A stretch of 64,000 bases of DNA from Kluyveromyces lactis (lineage: Eukaryota > Ascomycota > Saccharomycetes > Saccharomycetales > Saccharomycetaceae). The notes below the pieces were generated by a model. It saw nothing but the letters and a program-made list of their open reading frames with translations. It did no database searches and was not told where the DNA came from. Positions 21,979 to 32,537 of this stretch are shown piece after piece; the first letter of the stretch is position 1, and the number at the start of each line of letters is the position of its first letter. Position numbers and translations under genes: made by a program. The stretch lies in the NCBI RefSeq assembly GCF_000002515.2, contig NC_006042.1, forward strand, positions 372,001 to 436,000, read 5' to 3'.

Positions 21979-22532
21979 CAACTTTCTACTTTTAGAGCAG
22001 ATAAGTCTACCTGACTCCAACTATGGGTACATAACTCTGCCCCCTCCTGCCCTTTAATTTTTCTTCTAGATCGACCATCTGCTTGTTGACTCAAAACTCG
22101 ACACTACTATTCACGGCTTCTATGTTTTAACAAGGCAACGAATACGAGTCAATCACGTTACCAGATCTCGCATACTACATAATGTTCACAAACAGAATAA
22201 TAATGAATGCTACAGTTATAACTGCTGCGGATCATGCCCCTTATTTCTGAAAGGAATCATCACTCTACTAGCAGATATGAAGTTCACCAAGTATTTTTTT
22301 TTCTGTAGATATTCTGAAACTGATCTGGTTCGAGAAACACGGGGTTTTATTGCTGTCTATAGTGATGAGAATGAGAAGGGGCTAGTGTGCATTCCCGCAA
22401 CTGAACTCCCAAAGACAGTTATACATCTCTCCCACATTCTACTGTATTTTGACTCTTTTCGTGTTCTCATTCACTGGTCCCTGTGAACACTTAAAATAAA
22501 AAAAAAGTGATAAATTAATACATGGCAGTGGG

Positions 22533-22634
22533 CACGTGGCACGTGCTGAAGAAACCAATTCAAAACTGAAGAAATGACTGTAGGAGGAAAAGAAAATAGA
22601 TGGATAATAATTTATATTTCACAGGAAACACGTG
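22533..22634. promoter_or_regulatory. Cluster of three CACGTG E-boxes upstream of PHO89
   Basis: CACGTG occurs at 22533-22538, 22540-22545 and 22629-22634. The first two are one base apart. Pho4 binds CACGTG/CACGTT to induce phosphate genes such as PHO89 in S. cerevisiae (established knowledge). The cluster is about 0.9-1.0 kb upstream of the start, farther than usual, so its role here is inference. Cbf1 also binds such sites. Confidence 0.5.
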
Positions 22635-23517
22635 TGACTGCAGCAACGGTGGTACGGCTTTCGTCATGACGTTCCTTCAAATCGGGCAGGACCCTAAAGG
22701 GCTGAGCCATGATTATCGGAACTGACTGCATCGTTTTTGTAGCGTCTGGTTAGCAAGCAAATGGCACAGTTTGCACAGTTTCCATGTGTTTTTTCTTCTA
22801 GTTAAGAAAAGATCCTTCATAGTGCAGTAGACCCTGAGAACCCTTAGGTTTTTGCTGCCTTTGTTTCTGCGTTTCCGTTGTGTTTTCAACATTCAAGAGA
22901 ATCAAAAGGTAGTAATTTCTTTTGTTTTCTGACATCGATGAGTTAGATACGAAAGACTGTCTATACTCCTACCATATTGGACAACCTCTTTCACTATCGT
23001 TTCTACGAGGTGGAGACATTGCACTGTAGTTACTGTGCGAAAGAGTAAGAGTTTTGGTGATCAATGGAATGTTTTGAGTATTGGAATACTACCTGTGTTC
23101 TGTAGCATTAGGTTGTTAATTTTAATACATGGAAGGATGGGAAAGTTGGGATGGATTGATGCCCACGTTTATTTTATGATTATTACTGTCTGCATGGGAG
23201 AAAGTAGTGCTGAAAAGTTGTTAATTTAATTCGTAAGGACCCCACCAGGGTTCTTTTTTTTCCTTTCATTTTTTTTAGTTATAAAAGGCAAGCGAACATT
23301 GCACCAGGGAGCAAGTGTACTCATCAGCAGCATCTATTTAACTTCCATTTTGAAGCTAGCTACCAAAGAAAGCAACAGAACAAGCATAAATTAGTCAAAC
23401 CATCTGTCCTATAGGCGTTTTTTCCTTTTCTTTTCTAATATTTGAAAATACGTGCAAATTAAACGCTGATCAAAATTCAGATCTAATAACACATCAGTGC
23501 AAACAAACTAAACAAAA

Positions 23518-25269
23518 ATGGCTTTGCAACAGTTTGATTACATTTTTGCCATTACAATGCTCTTTGCATTCTTGGATGCATACAATATTGGTGCCAATGA
23601 TGTTGCCAACTCGTTTGCTTCCTCTATTTCATCTAGATCCTTGAAATACTGGCAGGCTATGATCCTTGCTGCTTTATGTGAATTTTTGGGGGCTGTCTTA
23701 GCGGGTGCTAGAGTCTCTGGTACCATCAAGAACAATATTATTTCTGCTTCACCTTTCGAAGATGATCCAGCTGTGTTAATGTTAACTATGGCATGTGCTC
23801 TTGTCGGTTCTGCCACTTGGCTTTCAATTGCGACATCTATTGGTATGCCAGTGTCATCGACTCATTCTATCGTTGGTGGTACCATCGGTGCCGGTATTGC
23901 TGCCGGTGGTGCCAAGGGTGTCCAATGGGGTTGGGGTGGTGTTTCTCAAATTATTGCTTCTTGGTTTATTGCTCCAATCTTAGCCGGTTGCTTGGTCACT
24001 ATTATTTTCTTGATCTCCAAGTTCCTGGTCTTGGATGTTAAGCCAATTGAAAAAGCTATTAAGAACGCTTTACTACTCGTCGGATTTTTGGTGTTCGCTA
24101 CCTTCTCGGTGTTGACTATGTTGATCGTTTGGAAGGGTTCTCCAAACTTGAAGTTGGATAAATTGTCTGGCACAACTACCGCATTGGCTATTGTTCTTAC
24201 TGGTCTAGTCGCTTGTGCTGTTTACTTCATCTTCTTGTACCCATACTACAGAAGAAGAATCTTGCACAGAGACTGGACCCTAAAATGGTATGATATTTAC
24301 AGAGGCCCAACTTTCTACTTCAAGTCCACTGACGACATTCCACCTCTACCTGCTGGACAATCTTTAACCATTGATTACTACGAAGGTAGAAGATTCGAAG
24401 ATGAAACTGCCGGAGATGATGAAACCCAAATTGAAACTTCCCACACCGCCGATGGAAGAGATACTGTAGAGGGACATATTGAAATTAACGACAAGGAATC
24501 TGTCAACCAAAGTATCAAATTGGTGCAAACAGAAACTTTGCAAGAAGAAAAACCAACTACCAAACAGCTATGGTGGTCATTGCTAAAACAAGGACCAAAG
24601 AAGTGGCCTCTATTACTTTGGTTGATTGCTTCTCACGGTTGGACTCAAGATGTTATTCATTCTCAGGTCTACGATACAGGTGCTTTGTCAACAGATTTCA
24701 AGGACATGTACAAGAGATCTGCCTTCTATGACAACAGAATCGAATTCATCTATTCTATCTTGCAAGCTATTACCGCCGCCACTATGTCTTTTGCTCACGG
24801 TGCCAATGATGTTGCCAACGCCACTGCACCACTAGCTGCCGTGTATGACATCTGGCAGAAAAACACTGTGGAATCTAAGTCTGACGTTCACACATGGGTT
24901 TTAGCATACTGTGCCGCTGCATTGGTCCTCGGTTGTTGGACATACGGTTACAGAATCATCAAGAACTTGGGTAACAAGATGATTTTGCAATCTCCATCCA
25001 GAGGGTTCTCCGTTGAACTTGGTGCTGCTGTTACCACTGTTATGGCAACACAATTAAGTATTCCTGTTTCTACTACTCAAGTTGCTGTCGGTGGTATTGT
25101 GGCCGTTGGTCTTTGTAACAGGGATTTGAAATCCGTTAACTGGAGAATGGTCGCTTTCTGTTACAGTGGTTGGTTCTTAACTCTTCCAATGGCTGGTCTC
25201 ATTGCAGGTATCTTGAACGGTATCATCTTGAACGCACCACGTTACGGTGGAGATTACCAATTATCATAA
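23518..25269 (+). CDS. PHO89: PHO89, Na+-coupled phosphate symporter (PiT family)
   Basis: Pho89 is a plasma-membrane Na+/phosphate cotransporter that works at neutral to alkaline pH and is induced by phosphate starvation. The two inverted-repeat PiT signatures are present: GANDVANSFA at residues 25-34 and GANDVANATAP from about 428. The matching serine motifs MPVSSTHS and IPVSTTQ are also present. About ten to twelve membrane segments are split by a charged central loop (about 240-365) rich in Glu/Asp/Thr. The length of 583 residues is close to the 574 of S. cerevisiae. Codon use is biased toward highly expressed codons. The upstream CACGTG cluster fits regulation by Pho4. It reads in the same direction as PRP6, with 341 bp between them. 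Confidence 0.96.
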   Translation: MALQQFDYIFAITMLFAFLDAYNIGANDVANSFASSISSRSLKYWQAMILAALCEFLGAVLAGARVSGTIKNNIISASPFEDDPAVLMLTMACALVGSATWLSIATSIGMPVSSTHSIVGGTIGAGIAAGGAKGVQWGWGGVSQIIASWFIAPILAGCLVTIIFLISKFLVLDVKPIEKAIKNALLLVGFLVFATFSVLTMLIVWKGSPNLKLDKLSGTTTALAIVLTGLVACAVYFIFLYPYYRRRILHRDWTLKWYDIYRGPTFYFKSTDDIPPLPAGQSLTIDYYEGRRFEDETAGDDETQIETSHTADGRDTVEGHIEINDKESVNQSIKLVQTETLQEEKPTTKQLWWSLLKQGPKKWPLLLWLIASHGWTQDVIHSQVYDTGALSTDFKDMYKRSAFYDNRIEFIYSILQAITAATMSFAHGANDVANATAPLAAVYDIWQKNTVESKSDVHTWVLAYCAAALVLGCWTYGYRIIKNLGNKMILQSPSRGFSVELGAAVTTVMATQLSIPVSTTQVAVGGIVAVGLCNRDLKSVNWRMVAFCYSGWFLTLPMAGLIAGILNGIILNAPRYGGDYQLS

Positions 25270-25610
25270 TCATCAGATTGATATTTTCTTTCTCATGGCC
25301 TCAGCGCCTTTTAGGAACTTTCATTAATTAATTGTTTGTGCACTAGCTAGATAATAGTTTATCTGCTACAAATATAGAACATATTCGGTATTATAGATTC
25401 TGCAAATTTCCTCATATATTAGCCTGCATATTTAATTCTTTCTAAGCAGAATCGATATTTATTTCTATCAACGCTTATTCTCTATTGTTTTAAGAATCTG
25501 TAGAATATCTTTAAAAACAAAACCTTTAAAATTTGTATCGAAAGGACATCTCATACAGTAAACTATTCACTAGTAAATCATCTGAGTAAACAACTATCAC
25601 GGTGATAGGC
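25270..25610. promoter_or_regulatory. PHO89-PRP6 intergenic region
   Basis: The region of 341 bp is AT-rich and contains the PHO89 3' end and the PRP6 promoter. I see no other feature in it. Confidence 0.5.
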
Positions 25611-28268
25611 ATGGAGACTCCCAGTTTCCTAAAACAATCTCCACCACCTGGTTACATCGCTGGTATAGGTCGTGGAGCGGTTGGCTTTTCCACCAGAGGA
25701 AGTAAAGATGATAAAAGAGTTCCTGCTAGATTGAATAGATATGGGCGAGATGCACCAGATACTTCTGTAACAAAGAATCCAAATAGATACAGATCAGCAG
25801 TTTCGAATGAATCATCGGAGAAACAGGTTAAAGATGAAGACGAACAAGAGATGAGAGTGTACGAAAAGATCGAACAGCGACTTAAGAATAAAAAAATTAT
25901 CGACAATGAAACAAGCCTAAAGACGAAGCCAGATGATGAACCAGACAAGCTATCTTCTAAATTTGTAGATTTGAAGCGTAATTTAGCAACTCTTTCTGAG
26001 CAAGACTGGCTGGATATCCCTGACGCATCTGATATGACCAGACGAAACAAAAGGAATCGAATAGAGGAACAACTTGAAAGGAAAACATTCGCTGCTCCTG
26101 ACACTTTGTTCCAGGTTAATGTCAACTTATCCAAGTTAACTGAAGAGAGGGAAAAGTTACTTGCTGTCCAGATAGATAAGAGTTTTGATTACAGCAAAAG
26201 TCAACTTACGGATGATGCTGAATACTTGAATAGAATGAACCAAGATGACAACACTATTTCATCTACGGATTTGGAAGACATTAGGAAAAACAGATCCCTA
26301 TTAGCCGCGTATCGTAAATCCCATCCAAGAAATCCAGAAAACTGGATTTCTTCAGCAAGAATCGAAGAAAGAGCCAATCAGTTCAATCGAGCCAAAAGTT
26401 TGCTAGCGGAAGGTTGTAAACTGTGCCCTAAAAGTGAAGCTATCTGGTTAGAATCGATACGCATGAACGCATCCGATAAAGAATATTGCAAGAGGTTGGT
26501 TACAGTTGCCTTAAGGCTCAACGAGTTTAGTGAGCAGTTGTGGTTGAAGGCAATCGCCCTCGAACAACACAATACTGATAAAATTAAAGTCACTCGAAAG
26601 GCTCTAATTAAACTACCACTAAGCTCTATATTATGGGAAGTGGCGGTAAATCTTGAAACTTCCACTCTTGAAAAGCTGAAAATTTTGAAGAAAGCAGTTG
26701 AATTAGTGCCGAAGGATTCGCAGTTATGGTTGAAGTTGATAAGGTTACAATCAGTCGAATCTGCAGTGGACACCTTGAAATCTGCTGAAGAACATATTAA
26801 AAAAGACATCACATACTGGCTTCTCAAATGTCAACTCGAAGAAAAAAGAACGACCGCAAATCTCGATACGTTGGTAAATATCATTTCTAGCGCAATAAAG
26901 GATCTTCATGAACTGGAAGTTAATCCAACTATTACTGAGTGGTTCGAAAATGCAGTCGCTATATCAACAGAAGGATTGTATCCATTAACAGCGAAAGCAA
27001 TCATCACAGCTACCATCAATAACTTATTTGAAGACGCATCCTCAAATTTCCAAAGTCTCTCGAAGCTGTTGGTAAACGACACCACACTTCAGTGTACCTT
27101 GTTTTCCTCCTTCCTAATCAAATATCCAACAAAGTACTCTATTTGGAAGGAGTTCACCAATTTCGCCGAAGACTTTTCGCGGAAATTAGAGCTACACGAA
27201 ACATTCAGGAAGATCCTCTTTACAGATTCTCAAGCGGTAAAGAAATACCCTGTCTTGGTTTTAATGTATGCGAAAGACGTTTGGGATTGGGGTTCTGGTT
27301 CCACTGAAGCGTTGTCGATTTTAGATAAAGCTCTGGTGACAAATTCGGCGTATCCTGAGTTTTGGTTGGCTAAACTCAAAATTTTGAACAGAGATGGCAA
27401 ATTGGATGAGATTATAAATTCCTTTGAAGAAGCCGAATCACACTTGGTAGAATGCATTGATAAATTAGTTCCTTTTTACGTTAAGTGTTTGCAATCTAAA
27501 GGCAGTTTGGAAATAGCTCATTCTACTGTTGATATAGCTTTGGCACGTGAACCAAACGACAAACATTTACTAATCTTGAAAGCACAGCTATACAGGCAAC
27601 AAAGGGACCTTTCATCAGCGAAGCGTGTGCTACAGAGGGCTACGGATATTTCTAATCATGATCCAGAAGTGTGCTTGGAGTTCTCCAGACTGGTAATGGA
27701 AACACAAGATTGGGGCAAAGCGCGTTCAATACTCAGCGTTTCTCTACTAAAGAATCCAAAATCCGATACACTCTACGAGGCTCTCATTACATTGGAACTG
27801 CAAGTGAAAGATAACAAACAAGTAACGTACCTCATCGCTCAGGGTCTCAAAGCGTGTCCACACAGCTGGAGGCTCTGGTGTCTAAACATCAGAACCCTTC
27901 CTAAAAAATCACTACGTAAAACCACATTCCAAGATGCTCTCGAAGCTACAAAAGAGCATCCAATGGTGATAACTGAGATCGGAAAAGTGTTCCAAAAGGA
28001 ACACCAATACGCGAAGGCATATAAATGGTTCATAAGAGCCTCGGAAAATAATCTTCAATTTGGGGACCCATGGGTATGGCTCTACATCTGCGAGTCGTGC
28101 ATGAATCCAGTTGATTTGCAAATAAATGAAGAAAAAACGTTAAAGAAATTGAAAGAAAATGAACCCAGGTACGGTATACTATGGGAGCCCGCAGTAAACT
28201 CATACCTACACATATCAAACTCTCCGATTGATATTTTGCACAGCATTATCAACAATTTACACCAATAA
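25611..28268 (+). CDS. PRP6: PRP6, U4/U6.U5 tri-snRNP splicing factor with HAT repeats
   Basis: Prp6 bridges U5 and U4/U6 snRNPs in the spliceosomal tri-snRNP. The N terminus carries the PRP1 domain with PPPGYIAGIGRGAVGFSTR at about residues 9-27, followed by a charged linker. From about residue 225 to the end there are tandem helical HAT/TPR repeats, visible as repeated W-x-x-A/W-L patterns (for example NPENWISSARIEERANQFNRA, SEAIWLESIRMN, WLYICES). I start at the ATG at 25611, giving 885 residues; S. cerevisiae Prp6 is about 899. It corresponds to YBR055C, which fits the YBR/YDR genes further right. No intron or frame break is seen. Confidence 0.93.
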   Translation: METPSFLKQSPPPGYIAGIGRGAVGFSTRGSKDDKRVPARLNRYGRDAPDTSVTKNPNRYRSAVSNESSEKQVKDEDEQEMRVYEKIEQRLKNKKIIDNETSLKTKPDDEPDKLSSKFVDLKRNLATLSEQDWLDIPDASDMTRRNKRNRIEEQLERKTFAAPDTLFQVNVNLSKLTEEREKLLAVQIDKSFDYSKSQLTDDAEYLNRMNQDDNTISSTDLEDIRKNRSLLAAYRKSHPRNPENWISSARIEERANQFNRAKSLLAEGCKLCPKSEAIWLESIRMNASDKEYCKRLVTVALRLNEFSEQLWLKAIALEQHNTDKIKVTRKALIKLPLSSILWEVAVNLETSTLEKLKILKKAVELVPKDSQLWLKLIRLQSVESAVDTLKSAEEHIKKDITYWLLKCQLEEKRTTANLDTLVNIISSAIKDLHELEVNPTITEWFENAVAISTEGLYPLTAKAIITATINNLFEDASSNFQSLSKLLVNDTTLQCTLFSSFLIKYPTKYSIWKEFTNFAEDFSRKLELHETFRKILFTDSQAVKKYPVLVLMYAKDVWDWGSGSTEALSILDKALVTNSAYPEFWLAKLKILNRDGKLDEIINSFEEAESHLVECIDKLVPFYVKCLQSKGSLEIAHSTVDIALAREPNDKHLLILKAQLYRQQRDLSSAKRVLQRATDISNHDPEVCLEFSRLVMETQDWGKARSILSVSLLKNPKSDTLYEALITLELQVKDNKQVTYLIAQGLKACPHSWRLWCLNIRTLPKKSLRKTTFQDALEATKEHPMVITEIGKVFQKEHQYAKAYKWFIRASENNLQFGDPWVWLYICESCMNPVDLQINEEKTLKKLKENEPRYGILWEPAVNSYLHISNSPIDILHSIINNLHQ

Positions 28269-28672
28269 TTAGATAGAATGTAAGATTGTAAGATTGTAAT
28301 AATAAAAATTGGGACAACACTGATGCGACTGTAAATTGACTTTCCGCATTGTCAGAAGTTCCGTTCCTCAATCGTAACTAACCCAGTATATGCGGCAGTT
28401 CTGTGTATTTTTCCGTTGTGATCTGATTCTCTGCTATGAAAGAGTCAGCTCTTATATCTATCAAAGAGAACTTTTTCCAGTGGAATTTGAAAATTTGAAA
28501 ACGAACAACCAAAATGGAACTTCGAAATTGCGAAGAGTATTGGTAGTCGACAGGGATCGGAGGTGAAGTGAAAAACATCGATAGCAGCTGTTGAGAGTCT
28601 TAAATACCCGCCGAGGTCCACGTCATTTTTACCAGGGAAGTTATATATATATACTGATAGGTCAGAAAAAGT
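28269..28672. promoter_or_regulatory. PRP6-LYS14 intergenic region
   Basis: These 404 bp hold the PRP6 3' end and the LYS14 promoter. A TATATATATA stretch lies near 28642-28653, only about 20 bp from the LYS14 start. I see nothing else. Confidence 0.5.
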
Positions 28673-30979
28673 ATGTCGTTCGGCAAGGGACGCAATGAGA
28701 GTTTGGATTGTCTCACTCCAGCATCGTATGTGTCTCAAGGTGCGGCACCTGAGGCACCAGCACCGACCCAAAGTGTCAGGGCAAGCCAGCCGCCACTATT
28801 CCCAGCTAGTAGCAGACATATTCTGTCTCCTTCGACGTTACTAGCGCATCCAAGTCCGCATTCAGTGCCCAGTACTGCTACTCTGCTTGGACTTTCCTCT
28901 GAACACGTAATCACTAGTCCTCAGTCGGTTCAGTTGAAAAATACACCTACTTCTATCGGACCAAGTCCAAGAGATGTGCTAGTTACCAATCTATCGCCGA
29001 TCTCTGATATTTTACAAGGTGATCGTTCATCTATGTCACCTGCATCTGGAATCTCTTCCGTAGATGCATCGGGTGCAACACCCTCGACAGATGCAGATGG
29101 GAAAATCGTCAAGCGTAAGTATTCTAGAAATGGTTGTTTGGAGTGTAAGAAAAGACGGATGAAATGTGACGAGGGCAAACCGACCTGTTGGCAATGTGCC
29201 AGGTTGAATAGAAAGTGTGTGTATATATTGAATCCAAAGAATAAGAAACGGAAACCCAGAAAACCCAAGTCTGCAGGGGCATGCGCTACATGTACTGAAG
29301 ATGGTGATGAGAAGGGAAAGGTTAAGAATGATGCAACGATGAAGAGTGAAACAAATTTCTCACTGAATAGCCATGTTAATGATTCTTTGGTAAATTCAGG
29401 ATTGCCAAACCTCATACCTGCAGGTAGCATTAACGCTATGGATGCCAATCTTTTGATTCAGAATCTCAACGACATTGTTAGTATGAAGTTGAATGACTCT
29501 TTGGTTAGCGATGAATTAAAGGATCTTGAGTTTAACGACTTAGATCTGCCAGATCTGAACTTTCCAATGCTTAACACTGCTTCGGAGTTTTCATCAGTTC
29601 CAATCTCCTTTTTGGTCGATAATACAATCACTTTCAACACATCTCTAGAATCATTCAAGCTAGGTGGTCTGCATGATAAATATCTGCGAACCTTTTACCA
29701 TGACTGTTTGGATTCCATCACACCTTTCTTTCAAGACCAAAATAATCCACTTAGAGATATATTACTGTCATTCGGCAGGAACGAACCATATCTTCTCTCG
29801 GCGATTTTAGCTGTGGGCGCCTCTATTGTTCATCGTAAATCAAACAAAATGGAGGATGAAAAGGCGTATTGCGGCTATTTATCACATTGTTTGCAACTCC
29901 TCGGAGATCAGTTTAAAAATGAAACCAACGTCATTAATAAGCTTGAGCCTATTATCCTAACTGTCATTTTATTAACTTGGGATTGTATCTATACAATGAA
30001 CTCCCAATGGAGGTCCCATTTGAAAGGTATCACTGAACTTTTCAAGAAGATCAATTCAGGAAACTCATCAAAAGTGCTAAATGTCGCGAAATGTTGGTTT
30101 AAGGTTATGGAGACTTTTGCAAGTATTAGTACCGTGCTAGGTGGTGCACTTGTTGAGGAAACAGACTTGGACGCGATTTTTGATCCATACGATTTCCAGT
30201 ATGTCGAGTCGTTGAAGTCTCTAAATATCACAACCTCGTTGAATGAGTTCAATCTTTTACGGGGTCACAACGAAGAGTTTGATCTTGTTATCAAAGAGGT
30301 CTTCAAAAGTTTGAACTTGATTAGGTCTTTGGAGAAGACAAGCATGGACGGGAATAAAGGTGGAATGATCAATAAAAACATAGACTATTTACTCTTCTTT
30401 GACTCTCACTCTGAAGCCTATATGAACAAGCTCTCTTATTTCAAGATACAGAAAATCATCGTGGAAATTGATAAGCAGCTTGAATATCAATTCATTGACA
30501 AATCCGGTGTAATACCTGCAGATAATCAATCACATCCTTCTAACAGCAAAATACTAGATCATGCAATAGATCTTGTTACTCTAAAAAATGGAGATGTCAT
30601 TGCGATAAGCTGGTATGATATTTCTCATCAAACTCAAGTTCTATCTTTCTTATTGATTGTTTTACTAAAACTACTTGGTATTCCAAAAGAGTCCATTGCT
30701 GTACAGCAAGTTGTTAAGCGTATCATGTCCTTATTCCGATTTTTGGATAGTGATCAACCACCAGTTAATCTAAGGACCTGTTATTCTAACTTTGCAGTGC
30801 TTATTGCCGGGCTAAATGCGATCGAGGAAGAAACAAAGTATTTGGTACGAAAATACTACGAAGTTAACGGATCAAGGTTTAGAAGATTGACGGAACACAA
30901 CTTGAACAGATTAGAAAAGGTATGGAGCGGTAATGCAGGAAAGTTCAATCTTGAGGATCAAGACGTTTTGACATGGTAA
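28673..30979 (+). CDS. LYS14: LYS14-like Zn2Cys6 transcription factor
   Basis: Lys14 activates lysine-biosynthesis genes in response to the pathway intermediate 2-aminoadipate semialdehyde. The binuclear zinc cluster is complete: six cysteines spaced C-x2-C-x6-C-x6-C-x2-C-x6-C from about residue 155, within YSRNGCLECKKRRMKC and TCWQCARLNRKC. It is preceded by about 140 disordered Ser/Pro residues and followed by a basic linker NPKNKKRKPRK. The helical C-terminal half is the fungal regulatory domain (from about 330). The zinc cluster and linker match Lys14 as I recall it. The gene lies between PRP6 and YBR053C/YDR032C-type genes, agreeing with YDR034C. The length of 768 residues compares with about 790. 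It is convergent with the ureohydrolase gene. Confidence 0.8.
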   Translation: MSFGKGRNESLDCLTPASYVSQGAAPEAPAPTQSVRASQPPLFPASSRHILSPSTLLAHPSPHSVPSTATLLGLSSEHVITSPQSVQLKNTPTSIGPSPRDVLVTNLSPISDILQGDRSSMSPASGISSVDASGATPSTDADGKIVKRKYSRNGCLECKKRRMKCDEGKPTCWQCARLNRKCVYILNPKNKKRKPRKPKSAGACATCTEDGDEKGKVKNDATMKSETNFSLNSHVNDSLVNSGLPNLIPAGSINAMDANLLIQNLNDIVSMKLNDSLVSDELKDLEFNDLDLPDLNFPMLNTASEFSSVPISFLVDNTITFNTSLESFKLGGLHDKYLRTFYHDCLDSITPFFQDQNNPLRDILLSFGRNEPYLLSAILAVGASIVHRKSNKMEDEKAYCGYLSHCLQLLGDQFKNETNVINKLEPIILTVILLTWDCIYTMNSQWRSHLKGITELFKKINSGNSSKVLNVAKCWFKVMETFASISTVLGGALVEETDLDAIFDPYDFQYVESLKSLNITTSLNEFNLLRGHNEEFDLVIKEVFKSLNLIRSLEKTSMDGNKGGMINKNIDYLLFFDSHSEAYMNKLSYFKIQKIIVEIDKQLEYQFIDKSGVIPADNQSHPSNSKILDHAIDLVTLKNGDVIAISWYDISHQTQVLSFLLIVLLKLLGIPKESIAVQQVVKRIMSLFRFLDSDQPPVNLRTCYSNFAVLIAGLNAIEEETKYLVRKYYEVNGSRFRRLTEHNLNRLEKVWSGNAGKFNLEDQDVLTW

Positions 30980-31193
30980 TTCCATAACCAAACTTTTGTT
31001 ATATTTTTTTAACGTTGTACTAATATAGCATATAATTTTATAAAGACAATCGTATTATAGAAGGTGAACGATATTCATATTAAAGGTAATTTGAAATTCA
31101 GAAGTAGATAAATAATGCATAATTTAAGCTGCCCAAATTTTCAATATCCATCAGATATCAAACCTACCTGAAATTGTTCACCAGTTGTCCAGT

Positions 31194-32537
31194 TTAATTT
31201 TCGACCGAATCCACGGTCATTAATCCCAAAATAGAGTCTACTACTTGGGCAGCAATAATTGTTGTAATATCGCCGTTCGTATCAAAAGCAGGAAGCACTT
31301 CGACAATATCGGCACCAATAATATTGAGTCCTTCCAATCCGTCAAGGATTGTGAGCAATTCCCTTGAAGTTAACCCACCGGTTTCTGGTGTACCAGTTCC
31401 TGGAGCAGAAGCTAAATCAACCACATCAATATCAACAGAAATATACACTGGTCCATCCCCTACACGTTTTTTTATGGCAGACACCACCTCTTTCAAGCTG
31501 ATTATGTCCAAATCTCTGGCGACAATCTTTTCGAATCCACATTCGTAATCATGATCTTCATCATAGAATCCAGGTGCAATGTAAGGGGCTCTAATCCCAA
31601 CATGAATATTTTTATCATCTTGGAGATAGCCATTTTCATGAGCGAAGTGCAGGAATGTTCCGTGGTTAAGACCAGCACGCTTGGATATATTACCTCCTAA
31701 AACTTTTGGATCCCAAGTATCCAAATGAGAATCAAAATGGATGACAGAAACCTTGCCGTAATGTTCATAAGCAGAACGCAGAGCCATAAGTGTAATCGTA
31801 TGGTCCCCACCCAAGGTGATTAATTTTGGTGGCTGCTCTTTATGAACTAATGATGAGTGGTTGTGCAACGCTCTTTGTCCCCTGTACAATTGATTAAGAG
31901 CTAGTTTGTTGTCAAATGGAGTCATTGGGATATCCCCACAGTCAACGATCTTATATCCAGAGTGGTAAGGATCTAGTTTACGTAACTTCGATCCCGGGAA
32001 ACCTCTAACAGGAGAAATACCGTTTCCTAATCTTCTGGAGCCTTGTCTTATTCCGTTAGGGCCAAATCTAGCGCCTGGTCTATAAGACACGCTGGTATCA
32101 AATGGGGCACCAACAATAGCGATATCCATCTCCAACGAAGTGTTTCTGAAACATTGGGCAATAGGGGTGTGTGCAAAGGAAACAATACCAGTGAACTGAA
32201 GTAAATCGTCCTCAAAATCGTCTTCTGGATATTCATTCTCGTGATCGTTGTAGAACGAACACATTCCCCTAAATTCCTCATCCGTCTCTTCTGGATGAAC
32301 TTTGATCAAAGGCCGGGCAGCAGCAACTTCACTTTCTTCTCCATTACGAGACTGTAACAAATCTCCATATAGCTGATACATAAGTGAGTCCTGTTGCAAC
32401 AATTCTACGTCAACTGGTGCATCGTTTTCTATTTGGAATGAAGATGACTTTTGATTAGTTGCAGGAACGAAATGCGAATGGGCAATTAGCAAGTAACTAA
32501 ATAGCGCAGTAATATACGCTATATTATTAGCGATCAT
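31194..32537 (-). CDS. Secreted/vacuolar ureohydrolase (agmatinase or guanidinobutyrase family)
   Basis: This binuclear manganese hydrolase belongs to the arginase/agmatinase superfamily and releases urea from a guanidino compound. All metal motifs are present: GGDHT (243-247), HFDSHLD (267-273) and SVDID (367-371), followed by APGTGTPETGG. The N terminus has a hydrophobic stretch (about 7-20, ITALFSYLLIAH) typical of a signal peptide. Possible N-glycosylation sites occur at Asn132 and Asn226. At 447 residues it is longer than cytosolic arginase (about 310-330), owing to an N-terminal extension of about 110 residues rich in acidic residues. K. lactis is reported to use a guanidinobutyrase (GBU1) in arginase-independent arginine breakdown. 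Whether this is that gene or an agmatinase cannot be decided by eye, so no symbol is given. Transporter B lies 414 bp upstream on the same strand. Confidence 0.85.
   Translation of the reverse strand: MIANNIAYITALFSYLLIAHSHFVPATNQKSSSFQIENDAPVDVELLQQDSLMYQLYGDLLQSRNGEESEVAAARPLIKVHPEETDEEFRGMCSFYNDHENEYPEDDFEDDLLQFTGIVSFAHTPIAQCFRNTSLEMDIAIVGAPFDTSVSYRPGARFGPNGIRQGSRRLGNGISPVRGFPGSKLRKLDPYHSGYKIVDCGDIPMTPFDNKLALNQLYRGQRALHNHSSLVHKEQPPKLITLGGDHTITLMALRSAYEHYGKVSVIHFDSHLDTWDPKVLGGNISKRAGLNHGTFLHFAHENGYLQDDKNIHVGIRAPYIAPGFYDEDHDYECGFEKIVARDLDIISLKEVVSAIKKRVGDGPVYISVDIDVVDLASAPGTGTPETGGLTSRELLTILDGLEGLNIIGADIVEVLPAFDTNGDITTIIAAQVVDSILGLMTVDSVEN

Larger units (their letters stand above)
21729..23517. 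promoter_or_regulatory. Region between transporter A and PHO89
   Basis: It holds the tRNA-Asp gene (21907-21978) and 1.5 kb upstream of PHO89. CACGTG sites occur at 22533-22538, 22540-22545 and 22629-22634. A Gcn4-like TGACTCA lies near 22088, and a TTATAAAAGG TATA-like element near 23279-23288 is about 230 bp before the PHO89 start. No other gene is evident; the small frames near 22277 and 23035 are unsupported. Confidence 0.55.
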
